A DNA stretch of 64,000 nt from Isoetes taiwanensis (Eukaryota > Streptophyta > Lycopodiopsida > Isoetales > Isoetaceae), in contig JAJEKV010000014.1 in NCBI GenBank assembly GCA_021234155.1, positions 6,153,563-6,217,562 on the forward strand. The letters run 5' to 3'. A model generated the notes under the pieces. That model saw only the letters and a list, made by a program, of their open reading frames with translations, did not search any database and was not told the DNA's origin. Of the stretch, positions 36,060 to 48,619 are shown piece after piece. The position numbers and the translations under genes were made by a program. The number at the start of each line of letters is the position of its first letter. Within the stretch, counting starts at the first letter, position 1.

Positions 36060-37095
36060 CCCGTGCGTAATATCACATTTACGTACAATACGTGGCCTCC
36101 ATGTCATAGCCACGTCGTCATCATCAATGTTTATAATGTTCTTTTTTTTCATATTTTGGCGGAGCTCCCGGCTATGGCGGATGCAGACATCTTGCTGGAG
36201 CTCCGGTGATGGCGCTTTACTTGTAAATCGTGGCGCTTGGTCTGTAAAGGATGGCCGAGGTATGTTAGAGTGTTATTAGCTCGGTAGATGATGGCGATGG
36301 TGATTATTTTGTGTTTTGTGCATAGATTTCTTAGTCTCTTCTTCAATGATGCTTGCATGTCTAATATGGGGCTTGTTTAGTAGGATCTTGACGACCTTTA
36401 CTGCAAGAATTTGTTGGCCGATCCTTACTGTGAGGTTTTGTTGGCCGATTTATTGTTATTTGGGGCAGATTTTTACTCTCTAGCCGATCCTAGCGAGTTT
36501 TGGGGCGGAGTTTAGATCTTTGGTCGGCCTTTGGTGATTTTTGGCCGAGTTTAGCTAATCTTTGGTGATCAGTGGCAGTCTGATGTGTTTTGAGAATAAC
36601 TATATAACAGTGTACTCTTCTATTGTGATCTTCAGTGGCCGTGTAATCTTTTGTTGTGAAAACTGTTGATAAGTTGTTGAGCAGATAAACTGTGTGTAAT
36701 GACCAGAAATTGTGTTTGTAATGATAAACTTTGAACAGATAAACTTTGTTTGTAACTGTAAATTGTGTTTGTGATAAATTATATTTGCGTGGTTGAGATG
36801 AAATTACTAGAAATACTTGTTAGTATTAACATTTCTAAGAAATACACCTACCTTATTTGAGGACTTACAATACTTGTTTTCACTTATTGGAATAGGAGCA
36901 CAAACGCATAAAGCTCCACCAAAGCTACACAAATAACTTTAGTAAGAAAAATCCAGTACCCAAGAAGATTCATTGACAAAAAGAAATTTGAAGTGGTATC
37001 TAATATAAAAAGCACACACTTGTAGCTCCACCAAAGCTGCACTAATAAGTTTAGTGAGAATTATGAAGTACCCAAGTGGGACCCATGCATGTTCA
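36060..37095. other. Region upstream of the GH1 gene, no gene seen
   Basis: AT-rich toward the right. Repeated GGCCGATTT/TTGGCCGA words occur between 36410 and 36560. A diverged two-copy repeat of about 117 bp at 36896-37080 contains AGCTCCACCAAAGCT. No coding sequence is recognised. Confidence 0.45.
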
Positions 37096-37099
37096 TGTT

Positions 37100-37505
37100 G
37101 TTAATAGCTCAATAGATATATTCTAGCTAAACAAAGAGTTCCTGGTAGAAGTATAGAACTAATACATATTTTTTGAATTCCCTTTCTAGCTAACCTTTTC
37201 CAATAATGAAAATGGAGAGCTAAAGTATGTCTGTAGTGTTGTTAACCGCTCAAAAGATATATTCCAGCTAGACAAAGGGGTCCTGGTAGAAGTACAGAAA
37301 TAATACATAGTTTTTGAATTCCCTTTCTAGTTAACCTTTTCCAACAATGCAGATGGAGAGCCAGAGTATGTCCCTTGCATTGTTAACAGCTCAAAAGATA
37401 TATTCAGCTGGAAAAATGTATCCTCTGGTAGAAATACAGAGTTAATACATAGTTTTGAATGCTCTTTCTAGTTAATTTTTTCCAACAATGCAGACTTGAA
37501 ATGGA
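37100..37505. repeat. Tandem repeat, 3 x about 141 bp
   Basis: Copies start with GTTAAYMGCTCAAAAGATAT or a close variant at 37100, 37241 and 37382 and share CCTGGTAGAAGTA, AATACATA and CCCTTTCTAG. The third copy is shorter and more diverged. Non-coding. Confidence 0.85.
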
Positions 37506-37979
37506 GACCAGATTCTTTGTTGTTGCTATGGCCATATTGAGAAAGTAATAAGTATATGACGGCAAACCAAATGGGAACTAAAAGTCAAACCGTTATTGCA
37601 CCTGCCATCACCTCAAATATAAGCATATATACAAAAGCTTCATTTAGAAGCTAAATTTATATATATGCAAAGATGGGACTGACGCACTGGTTAATATCCA
37701 TTCCACCAAGAAGCTTGAAAGAAGCAAATTCTTACCAATTGTTGAGAGATTTGCAGGAATTTGCAGGTAATTGCTCGTCATTTTCATAATGAAAAATCTT
37801 CTCCAAGGAAAAGAATACAAAATTTTGAAAAATACTCTCATGTTTTGTGTGAAGCTAATGATTTCTGATAACAATTCGCTCCCTTCCATGCTATGATCAT
37901 AAGAGCCATGAAAGGGCATGTGTTGCACATCAGAGTAGAAACTATTGAGTAGAAGCTATTGAATAGACGCTTCTAAATT

Positions 37980-39400
37980 TACATTAGCTGAAGTTGCCAA
38001 ACCGAACTTGAACAGGTCGATTTACATAGTTCTTGGAGGTTGCTGGTTGAACCATAAGCTGGGCAAATAGGACCGATTTGCAGAGCCCGCAGTTCATCCT
38101 TAACTTTCTGCACCTGTCGGAAGACAGCCGTCTAGCAAATAGTGATAGCCCATTGTATACCTAGTTCAACTGCCACACAAAGGGAAAAAATATAAGCATA
38201 ACAAAGCCAACTAAACTCCTATTTATGAAAACTAAATAGCTATGTCATAGAATGAAATGCTCACCCTGAGGACAAATGTCCTTCCTGCTGTCTCAATATC
38301 AACCATTCTTTCTTCTTCCCTTTACAATTCGAGCCCACTAAAGATTTCTGGGGAATCTGCAATTTTTCCAGCATACAGACCTTTCATATCAAGAGAATAA
38401 TGATAGTACCATGCACAACCTAGTATCAACAAATGAATAAGTTTTAATAGCTCAGAACCTATAGCTCTTTGAAAGCGTGCCAAATAATAATGTTTCTAGC
38501 ATTATCTACTTTTAGAAGATACATGGAGATACCCTTAAATATATACTCAGCTGCCATGGCATTAACATAGTATCTATGTGGTTGGTCCATGTATCTGCGT
38601 TTGAATACCACCATAGCTGGTGTTGGATTCAAAAAGATGACCATCCATTTCTGAAAGCGATGTATGAGAGAGAGATAAGTTGGTTTTAGACACGTTGCAT
38701 TCAAAGGATGACAAAAAATGTGATATGATGTTGCAAAGTAGTATCTTTGATACAGGAGTGAGATTGAGGAATAATCTCTAAAATTGCAGATATTGTTAAC
38801 TTCGTGTTTGCCAATCATTTTGAAAAGCACCCAATGAATCAGGTGAGACAAACTGCCCTGACATACATAAGGCAGACATACATTCATTTGGAAGAAGGAA
38901 ACAATTTATGCTAATAGAACCACACTTCTAGATTGAGCATTGCCCTGAAGTTGGCAATTCTATCTCCTTATAAATGGACATCAAACCAATTGAAGCAAGT
39001 CAATGTATATGGCATATTTGCTTTCATTACTTACTTACTGATAAAGTTGTTTGAAATAGCTGATAATGTTGCACGTTGCTTCCAATAATCCATGCATTTT
39101 GTATTCAAGTAATTTCCTCGAAGACTCTTTTTACACTATTACAATGCAGTCATTTAAGCAACAGAGAAACTTATAATGATAAAAGTTGATAGGCAAGAAA
39201 CTAAAAAGCCTACACTACACTATGGCTTCATAAACAAGATACAACAGCATGACAGATCACCAAGATGGAGAGAAAAGAGATAGAGTAATTCTAGAAATAG
39301 AAACTTACCAAAGAAATCAGTGCAACACGCTTTCGAGGAAGAACCGTACAGTCTGCACCATGTTGTGGAGCTTTCTTGTCCAAAAAATCCTATTATCTTA
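37980..39400 (-). pseudogene. Weak candidate for a spliced gene of unknown function
   Basis: Three short minus-strand stretches look exon-like. 39308-39380 reads DKKAPQHGADCTVLPRKRVA followed by a GTAAGT donor. About 38263-38330 reads EEERMVDIETAGRTFVLR followed by GTGAGC. About 38000-38117, after a CCGACAG acceptor, reads VQKVKDELRALQIGP and ends soon after. The junction of the last two would be phase 0. I recognise no family, and the 142-codon frame at 38459-38887 is not convincingly linked. It may be a decayed gene or chance. Confidence 0.25.
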
Positions 39401-40194
39401 GCCCACCGTCATAATCCAACTAACAGTTGCCATCTGCAAGAACTCATGTTACTACTCAACTGATCACATCAATATCTTAACAATGGCATGCATGCCGAGA
39501 GAGGAAAAAATTAGAACTCGCAGCAAAAAAGTTTGAGAACAACGTAGATTGAGATGACACATGAAGCTCTCAAATCCTCCTCTGCCATAGCCAAGCGCAG
39601 ATTTCAAAACCTTCTGCACGCTGCAACAAAAATATTGCATAAACTTCAAGCAAATGCATAGGGGTAGAAAAGAACTACTACTTTCGTCCTCCACACGTTT
39701 CTCAAGCTGCCTACGTTCAAAATACATGCCTCCATATCGACCGCAAAGAAAAATCGCGGACAAAAGCCCCAAAAATCCCTCTTCCAAATCATAACGAATA
39801 AATGTTCACGATTTTTGGAAGAACAGAAACAAATTCCGGCCACAAAAAATACTAACAATCTTAGAAAATCATGTTAAAAAAAAAAATAAAAAAAAATCCC
39901 AAATTAACAAGATTGATCATATCATTTACATTGTTATATCTCATATACTTTAAGTAATGATGGAAGTCAACTACACTTACCATGTTGAAGAAAATGTTAA
40001 TAAAACAATGCTTATTTATCACACTATCAAGTTATACTAATGAATGTTCCTTAATGAATGTTGCTTAATCAGATACGGTTTATAAACTTTTTGGCCCACA
40101 TACACGTATTGATTTAACTATTTGGTTTTCAATAACAAACAATGGTAAAAAAAATCATATTAATTCAATTTTGGGGATCTTGTGTCAGCTTCTC

Positions 40195-41580
40195 GGTCAT
40201 GTTGCAAGTGCAAAAGACCAAACTCAATCCCCAAACTCCAAACCCTTCAAGAACCTGGCAACTCACAGGGTTTACGTTCTGGAGGCTTTATCCTTGTCAG
40301 ATTTGACCAGAATCTTGCTCTATATCTCTCCCGAAGGCCCTGGCAATGGATGGACAATATCCCCTCTTCGGAACCATGATTTGGCTCTTCTAATGGGCTC
40401 AGAATGCCGAAATTGCCCTGAAAACCACTCCTTCTCCAAGAAGCGTCAAAGTAGCTCATGTCAAGCACACTCATAGTCAATTGGCCTAGGAGGTGAATGT
40501 TGGATACTGCCATATAGGGCGTACGTGTTCTTTTGCAAAACTGACTGTGTAACTTGGTCCCTAGGGTAATTTTGCCACTTAGGACGATGTGATAAAGTCA
40601 AATCGCCATTTCGAAGCCCTCGCAGTACCCGAATGAAAAAAATACTTCGGTTTCTACACGATCGCCTACAGGATGCTTTGCAGTTTGATAAGTTTCCCCG
40701 GACCGATCTTGAAATTTGTTAGACCTTCCCGAAGCAGGGCCCTTGAGTAGAGGATTCAACGGTCGAACAGAGAAACTAAGCTCCAAAATAGTGGTCATTC
40801 GCATATGGCCCCCCGAGGGAGCGCTGCCAGGAAAGGCTGCCTCGGGAATTTTTTTGGATCCCGCCTCCTGAGGTCCGAACTCTCCCCTCTTGTGAGGCGA
40901 TCGTGCAAGGTCTTGGCCTTCTTTGACTTGGGAAAGGATGCCAGCTCAGCTGCCGAACAAAGGGCTACCCGGACCATTCTAATGCTAACTCTTTGGTCTA
41001 AATCTTGTTCGGAAATTCGGAAAATTGGCCTGTATGCTGGTGATGACTTAGGAAGCCAGCTGACAAAAAATCAGAATTTAATTTCCTATTATATATTAAT
41101 TATGAATTTATGAATGTCTTGCTACTGCAAAAGTGGCCTTCGACTTCTAATTGCCAACCTCCATTCTGTCAGTTCCCCTTGCTTCATGTTCTCAACTGCA
41201 GCTTCTTAGCCACATTCCAAATGCAAAAGACCAAAACGACCTCCAAAATACAAACCATTCAAGAACCTGGCAACTCACATGGTTTATGTTTCGAAGGCCC
41301 TATTCTTGTCAGATTCGACCAGGACCTTGCACCATATCTTGACGTAGAGGGAGGCGTTGACACCAGAGCACGGACCCTAAAAGTCCCTGGGAAGCAGCTT
41401 GCCCCAAAAGTCCTCTTTAAAAGGCCCTGGCGATGGATATGCAACTTCCCTTCTCCAAAACTGTGATTTGGCTCTTCCATTGGGCTCAGAATGTCGACAT
41501 TCCCTTGGGACCAAGTTTTATGGCCAGAAGACCACCCATGTTCTCCAAGGAAAGCAAAAAATATTTGACATTGCATATAC
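40195..41580 (+). repeat. Diverged direct duplication about 1 kb apart
   Basis: 40195-40480 and 41210-41550 share TGCAAAAGACCAAA, TTCAAGAACCTGGCAACTCA, TTGTCAGATTYGACCAG, AAGGCCCTGGCRATGGAT and TGATTTGGCTCTTC. The second copy has an extra 75 bp in the middle. Neither copy carries a recognisable protein; probably an unclassified repeat. Confidence 0.7.
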
Positions 41581-41634
41581 GTCGCATGCGACGTATTTTG
41601 TTATTGCGACGTTGTGTGTTGTATTTTTTATTGA

Positions 41635-42065
41635 TTCAGGGGCAATGTTTGAGCCTATGAGGCTTGTTTGAGCCTAGGTGGCATGTTGGAGCCTAGGTGA
41701 CATGTGCCATGTTTGAGCCACCCATCATGTTTGAGCCTAGATGGCATGTTCAAGCCTATTTGGCATGTTTGAGCCTAGGGGCATGTTCGATCTTAGGGGC
41801 AATGCAACGCCTACAGGTGGTATGTTTGAGACTAGGTGGCATGTTTGACGTAAATGGCATGTTTACGCGTCATGTTTGAGTCTAGATGGCATGTTCGAGC
41901 CTATGTGGCATGTTTGAGCCTAGGGCATGTGAGACCCTAGGGGCAATGCGACACCTACGGGTAGTATGTTTGAGCCTATAGTTTATGTGGTATGTTTGAT
42001 CCTAGGCTTGTTTGAGCCTAGGTGGCACAATGTTTGAGCCTAGTGGCTTGTTTGAGCCTAGGTTC
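41635..42065 (+). repeat. Minisatellite with a unit of about 20 bp
   Basis: An irregular array of GGCATGTTTGAGCCTAGGTG-type units, around 20 copies over 430 bp, with internal deletions and higher-order echoes (the GGGCAATGCRACRCCTAC segment occurs twice, near 41797 and 41940). No conserved frame. It abuts the reversed LINE tail at 42113. Confidence 0.85.
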
Positions 42066-42112
42066 CACCCTTTCTTTCCTCCGACATAATGTATACCAAA
42101 AAAAGAAAAAAA

Positions 42113-42190
42113 AGAATTGAATTGAATGGGTTTTTATCGCCCACAAAGACCAATAGGCCTAGCCTATTAGAAGGATTGCACTGAAGATGC
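42113..42190 (-). mobile_element. LINE 3' tail fragment (copy 5)
   Basis: The minus strand reads AATAGGCTAGGCCTATTGGT then CTTTGTGGGCGATAAAAACC then CATTCAATTCAATTC. This is the hairpin region, ACGATAAAA block and pentamer end of the LINE-C/E family without any coding sequence. Confidence 0.65.
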
Positions 42191-42199
42191 GCATAATAT

Positions 42200-43345
42200 T
42201 AGCATATAGAATTCAATGATCGTCTCCTCTAGGTGCTAGGTAGAAGTTGTCATTGTTATCATTGCCAACATTTGTATCAAAATGTATGAAGTACATCTGT
42301 ATTTCGTGGAATTGCTCTAGTGTAAGATGTTGCATGAACGCTGGTGGTCCATCCTTTTGATGCTCACTTTTGGATAAGTTTGAATGCCTTGATCTGCCAG
42401 AGGACTCTTCAGATGAGCACAACACCTTGTATAATAAACCACCATGTTGGGTCTAAATTTTGAAGTTGGACGTGTATGTATAAGCGTACCTATTCATTGT
42501 TGTCTGGAAGGAAAAATGTCTCATTACCAGGGTACAGCTTGCTAGAGTTGACAATGAAAAAGCCACTTGTTCTGTCATACTTTACTGTAGGCATAGCCCC
42601 CCTTAATTGAAGGTCAAACCAATCGACATCGAATACGAAGATCTTGAAATTGCCACCAACATCCACCTCCATTATAGTCTTTAACCTCTTGACCCAATCG
42701 CAGGTGGCTTCCTGACGATTACGATTGGCAACACATGATTGAAACTCCATCGTAAATGATGCCATGACTCCGGACTCACAAGTCTTCCTGTGTATGTCGA
42801 GAGCACTCACATGATAGTTGGTCCCATGCCACCATATCGAGGAGTAAGATGTATACTGTCAAAAACAACATTAATGTCAATAAATACAATAACATCAAAA
42901 GAAAATACTCGACTCCGACATCAACACAATTTGTTGCAAGTATCTTTCTCGTGACACCTTGTGCATATGCTCATTCCATAGCTGTAATAGGCTCTCGTTG
43001 TAATATGCATCGGTCATACTATAGTACCCATTCTCTTTCCATCTTGTAACTCCTTTGCAAGTCACCCCTCTGCCATACTACCTTCAGGACGTGCTCTTTG
43101 ATGCACCACGTACTTCAACACCTTCATACACCTTTCCAAGAAGAAGATCCATCGGCATGTCCCCGCAAGCTCCACTTCCTCAATAAATGTATCAATTGAT
43201 AGACCTGACTGTCAAGAAAGCTCATAGGGAACTCCTTCTCCAACAAGCATGCCTCCGCCATTTTCACTTTCATCTCTTCAATTTCGTCTTTTGGTATAGC
43301 CCGGGTATAGCTTTTTACACATCCACCTATGCGGTCCAAAAAAAA
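42200..43345 (-). pseudogene. CACTA (En/Spm) transposase-type C-terminal remnant with DUF4218-like region
   Basis: Minus strand, high to low coordinate. ACLLEKEFPMSFLDSQVYQL is followed in another frame by FIEEVELAGTCRWIFFLE, then KVLKYVVHQRARPEGSMAEG and a stop (about 43260-43060), which is the DUF4218 signature found at the C-terminus of Tnp2-type transposon proteins. Next come HVSALDIHRKTCESGVMASF and FVFDVDWFDLQLRG with a VNSSKLYPGNETFFLP end (42490-42830), and a possible last exon below 42430. The catalytic transposase part is absent upstream. Frame changes and an early stop show it is dead. Confidence 0.75.
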
Positions 43346-44225
43346 AAAAAAAAAATCCGGTTTGAACTAGCATATGCTAGACCAACATCTACCTCGGTCA
43401 ATCCTACTATCCAGACTGAGCAAGCCAGTCTAGACTAGTACCTCTTTACCCAAAGCCTAAGTAATTTAATCTGAAGATCATTATCTACTCATCAAAGTCT
43501 TAAGAAATGAGTCATCTACTACAGCATCAACTTGAATTCTGTGGCTACGAAAGCTTACAAATAATGCCCAAGACTTGGCAATTCTTAAGCCATTCAAATA
43601 TAGATACAACTGTAAAGATGTGCATGAAAGCAACCCTTATACTTATCCATGTGAAGGCATAGTAGCATGCAACGAAAAAATCCTATGGTCCATGAGACAA
43701 TAAAATTCCAGAAATGTTATCATTTATTGCCCAAGGCTCCTTTTAGCCAAGATCTTCATTTCCATAATCCATCCTTCAAGCCAAAGCAAACCCTGAAAAG
43801 CAAAAAAAAAAAAAGAGACAATAGGAGGAGAGAACCCGCATTCTGTACCAATCATGCAACGCTAGCAAAGAATCCCTGTGAATTTATGCAGGCCAAAGGT
43901 ACATTGGGTCTCTCACCTATCGCTGATCACCAATTGTATCCTTTTGCCCCGAGAAAGCAATAACAAGAAAAGAGTGCATGTATGAACATGTTGTAATATA
44001 TATGACAATTTCAAACTTTAGTATTTACAAATGCAATCCAAGTTTAATTGTCTAAAAACTTGGTCCTGAAAAAAGAAATTGCACTCCCTTTCATGGAAAA
44101 ACAGCCCTGCCGTATTTACAGTTGAAGTATCTAGATGCACTTGCAGCAAAATTAGCAAGCCTCTCTTCAATGTAAGGTAATTGTCGGCCAAATGGAACAC
44201 CTAGATAAATTGATTGAAGGGAACC
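43346..44225. other. Intergenic region, no gene seen
   Basis: Contains poly-A runs at about 43339 and 43804. No recognisable coding or repeat family. Confidence 0.45.
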
Positions 44226-44229
44226 AACA

Positions 44230-46500
44230 TAGCATGTGCCATCATATTGGCCTCTCCTTCCTCAGACTAAGAAACGGGTACCTTGAACTCGTATGAGATG
44301 TTTGGGTCTTCTAGTACGCACCCTAGGAAGTTACGGAGAAAGGTCTTGAAATGTACCTGACCCACGAAATATTACGAACAATGGGTGAGATACTTGCGGC
44401 GGTATGACCAATGGGAAGCGGGCACGGTACCTGTGAGCAATTTATAGCGGTCATTCTTGAAGAGGATGTCATAATGGGCACCAGCATACCATCGCGGAAG
44501 GCAACAGATTTGCTTGGATGGTATCGCGGTGAGGAAGAGCTTCTCAAGTGGGCGGGTCCCCAATGGTGCGGTTCTCACGGCCTCTTCAGCAGGGCATTGC
44601 AGAAGGCTGCTGGACTACCGGTAGAGTTGTTCCCATATACAAAGCGGGGACCCCACCAGCCGATAACTTCTCGTACCATTATGGTCGGTTACGTCTTTGC
44701 CAAGTTGCTAGGGATTCTTGGCGATTGACACTGAAGAGGATGGAGAATCACGAGGGCTCTACTCCGCATGAGGCGAGCTTCCGCCCTGGCATTCTACTAT
44801 TGACCATATCTTCCTCTGCGAACACTCATAGAGGATAAGCCCAGGAATCGGCAGCGAGAATGTCTTTACATTGCTTTGTGGACAAAGGAAGGCACCCCGA
44901 TTACGGTCACCTCGGGATAAGTTGTGGATGGAATTGAGGCGGCTAGGGACTGTCGACTTCGCGAGAATGCTATATCACGAGACTATCTGAGGAGCTTGCT
45001 CGATTAGTCTCACCTTGTCCGGGGAGCGGTTGTTAGTAACATTAAGGTCGCGGGCGCCCTCATCCCCGGCAGCTCTTCGGCTTAATACATTGACCCGGCT
45101 AGAAGAATGGCTAGGCTGAGCAGGAGGAGGTCTTTCGAGTTGATGCACCACATAATCGGAAAACTCATATATCTTTGATGATGTTGACCTGCTCGCGCTC
45201 TCTGGAAGGGACATGCTGCGCCACTGGATGCTTTGGACACTTTACATGGTCAGCGACATGAGAGTTAACTTGGCCAAGACAAGGTCTTCTTTGGTCCCAT
45301 CATCCGTACCGCGCCTTCCTTATTCATACGGTGGTAGTGGAGGTGGCTCGATCTTATAAGTATTTGGGCATTGAGTTTTCTACTACCACACCTTTGGGAT
45401 GCATCCATCGAGGAGTTCTGGTCAATGGTGAAAGCCATATGCAATAAAACAATGATCACAAAGCGTATGCATGGGAGTCACCGAGGGCACACTTGTTGAG
45501 GCCTTGGTTGAGCAGATCCTCATCGTGGGAAGGCGAAGTGGGGGCGATCGATATCCTCACCACTTGGAGCGATCTAGAGGCGGTCTGAGAAGGCCTTCTT
45601 GGCTCGGGCGGGAGTGAAATCCACGGTCCCATATCGGATCTTGCTCCGGGAGGCGGGCCTTCTGAGAGAACATTTGGAGCGTCCGTTATTTACTTCCGGA
45701 AGGTGGTGGCTATGGATGAAGCATTTGCCCAACAACTGCTGGCGATTGGCGATGGGCCCGCGGCGACTCAAGCACAACGGAAGACAAGCAAGCCCGGTGG
45801 TTCTACCAAGCTATGGAATGTCGCGGGCTACCACCGGATGGACGGTGCATACAGAAGGCCTTGCCTTGAAGCGATGCTTGGATGCTTGCTTCATGGCCAA
45901 GCTTTGGGATCTTGACCTGTCATGTCAAGGTGGCAAATTATCGATGACGAGTTAATCCCATGCTCACGAGGGCCCACACCTACATGCGCACCCATCTACC
46001 CATGAAAGCGCGGGGTGATTGCTTCCATTACATACGGGTGCACACCACCTCCGCGTGAAGACGGAGATGGATTAGGGAGCGGCGTGAGGGGCCGAGTCTG
46101 TCGATCTTTGAGCAGGCGTGAGGATGAAAGTCCGCCCGCCAGTGCGATACGGCGTCACGAGCATATCGGACTCGGTATCTTTCGGTTGGTGTGCCCATCC
46201 CGGGCCTTGCATGAGCTCTTTGAAGCCACGACCTCGTAGGCTGTTGGGATCGTACCTCGGGAAGGTAATGGATCTGAGGACTCACGGTATGCCCCCGTCA
46301 GGCAGTAACCTCGGTATGCTTGTGATTATGTATATAATTGGCAATGCGGTATGTCGGCATCATATTGCTACTAGGTTTTTTTCCCGAAAGCCAGCCGGAA
46401 GGGTTTTAATCACGGTAGTAATCGCGCTGTTGCTCTCTTTGTGGGTCCCATAGGCCAGTTGGTCTCCGTGGACGATAAAATCATATTCTATTCTTATTCC
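44230..46500 (+). mobile_element. LINE-E: decayed non-LTR retrotransposon with 3' tail
   Basis: Plus strand, same family as LINE-C. Blocks in order, scattered over all three frames: GLPVE and FPYTKRG/VPIYKAGTPPADNF (about 44625), TIMVGYVFAKLLG, GSTPHEASFRPG (about 44755), CFVD and KLWMELRRLG (about 44875-44950), catalytic FDDVDLLAL (45174-45200), ARAGVKSTVPYRILL (about 45605), GSYLGKVMD (about 46250). The tail from 46370 has CCCGAAAGCC, TGTTGCTCTC, CATAGGCCAGTTGGTCT and GACGATAAAA and ends in ATTCTATTCTTATTCC. Most breaks look like 1-2 base indels. The 5' limit is approximate. Confidence 0.82.
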
Positions 46501-48430
46501 AAGTTCAAAATCACTCAATGTGAAATCATATTTTGTTGAAATGTCGGAGATGATAAAAACAGCTATACCTTTGCATTTTTCATACATTAAGGCAGCATAA
46601 AGAATATAAAACAGGGATCACATGGACTTTTCACAACCTGATTTATATCGGCATGTCTCATAAATTTGTGATTGATTATTTGCTATATCACCTCCACCAA
46701 TTTGAAGTTGAGCCAAAGCTTCCACTTATTTGAAGCCGAGCCTAGGCATCCACATGATGAGATGATCCCATATCAATGGTGAAAAGATCGTGCTAGCAAT
46801 CATGGCATAGGTCTATTTAAAGCATTCTAGAATGCATCAAGGTTAAAGATAAATGCAAATCAAACCCGGTTGAGTCTCTATTTCGCGTTTGCCATGTGCA
46901 CATGCATTTTATTGGTAGCAAATGCATTGGTCGAAAAATCTTTAATATGATTTTTTTCAATAAGTTAGAAAGAATTTAAATGTCATTTATAGCTTTCGTC
47001 CTTATGCATGATTTATGCTCAACTTTTCGAGAATAAAACAAGGCATACTAGCCACGCAAATCCATCTTCATTTGATCAACGTTGGAAAGCCAATCTTGGT
47101 TTTAAAGCGGGTCCACATCCTTAATCATTCGTAGCTAGGCTTTTGATGAATCATTTCGAGCTTGTGTCGGAATAAAAATAATAGAGCCAAAGTTTTTATC
47201 GGAATAAACGCCAATAAAATGAAATAGAGCCACCATATCTTTGTTATGATATGGGTACGTAACAAACATGATTTCTATCTTAGCTATTAATGCGAGTAAA
47301 AATGCAATAAGCTCCAACCGAGCAAATCCATGGTAATAGCGCTGTAAAACCGTCGGCGAGTTCCACCTTCAATAAAATGTATGGCTTTCATTTTTTTTCT
47401 TTGAATCGGATCAGAACCAAGCTCTTATGACCAAGCTCATGAGGAGTTTGTTCCCGAATCAACGGATGGCAAATCGAAGAAAATGCCTTTTAGGCTGTAT
47501 AAGCCAAATAGATCCCGCGATTATAAGCCAAATCGGCTGTTTTGGATTGTGAATAGCAAATGATTTCTAGTGCATTGCATCGCGGTAGTCGTAGCCGACC
47601 TTGCCTCTATTTGTCGAAATGGCTTAGCCCTTTTTAGGCGACCGTGCGATGGATTGAGCAAAACCTCGAGGGCGTGTACCCTAAAAGGATAAATTTATTT
47701 GCATAGGCATATAAATTTTCTATCATTGGCAATATTTTTTGCTTCACATGTGTTCTAAATGCCACTTTGTGCATATTATGCTATGTATTCTAAATATCAC
47801 TTTCAGAAACTTTATGTAGTAGTAAGTTACGGGTCCTAAAACTAGCAAACCCTTAGATAAAACCTAAATGCGACTCTTGTATATGATCACCACATATTCA
47901 ATATTTTATGTTTTTTCAGTAGCCACTTCGTTCAGTTACGTATTGCTTACAAAACTTGTACGCCATACCCATAAAGCGAGGAATGTATGTATGGTCAGGA
48001 TCTTGGAATAAAGGGCAAATATACTTGTCAGGCAACTCTCCTTGCAGGAGTAACCCAGGTGTGAATATGCACTTTAAAACTAAAAAGGGGGTTTAAGGGG
48101 GATTTTAATTTAAATATGTCAAATGCACGACGAGCATCAGATCTGGTGGGTTCCTCAAATGTACCAAATCTTATCAAATGGTCTTCAACAATCATTCTAA
48201 TTATAACCCGGCTCCATCTTTACAATGTAAACTATTTTTGTCCCTCTGCCAATTACAAAATGTAAGTACTATATGCTTCACATCAGTTCGAACATTGATA
48301 TATACATATCATAAAATAAAACGGGCAGAATTGGGCCCAAACATCTAGTCCTCTCCACTCAAGGTGGAGCCGACCATGCCTTTCTCGAGTACGCACCTTA
48401 AGTTTCTATTGCATAAAGAGTTTGGAGATG
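46501..48430. other. Region without recognisable genes
   Basis: Mixed AT-rich sequence between LINE-E and the copia element. No family recognised and no tandem structure of note. Confidence 0.4.
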
Positions 48431-48435
48431 CGTAT

Positions 48436-48619
48436 TGAAGATGTGGAGTGAATATGCAAGAAGGCAAATGAGATGCACGAATTAGCTAGGCTAGTGAGTG
48501 AACTGAATAAGAACTAGAAAGGCATGACTATGGCTTTACATAGTGAAACCATGTCGGCAACATGTATGGCATGTCTAGTCATCTAGAGTATGTCATGGAA
48601 GAAGTATAATGTGCTAACA
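48436..48619 (-). repeat. Copia 3' LTR (184 bp)
   Basis: Aligned with the other LTR over its full length. The long central block TAGGCTAGTGAGTGAACTGA onward is identical, while the edges differ by several single-base indels (for example AACATGTATGGC versus AACATATGGC). Confidence 0.85.
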
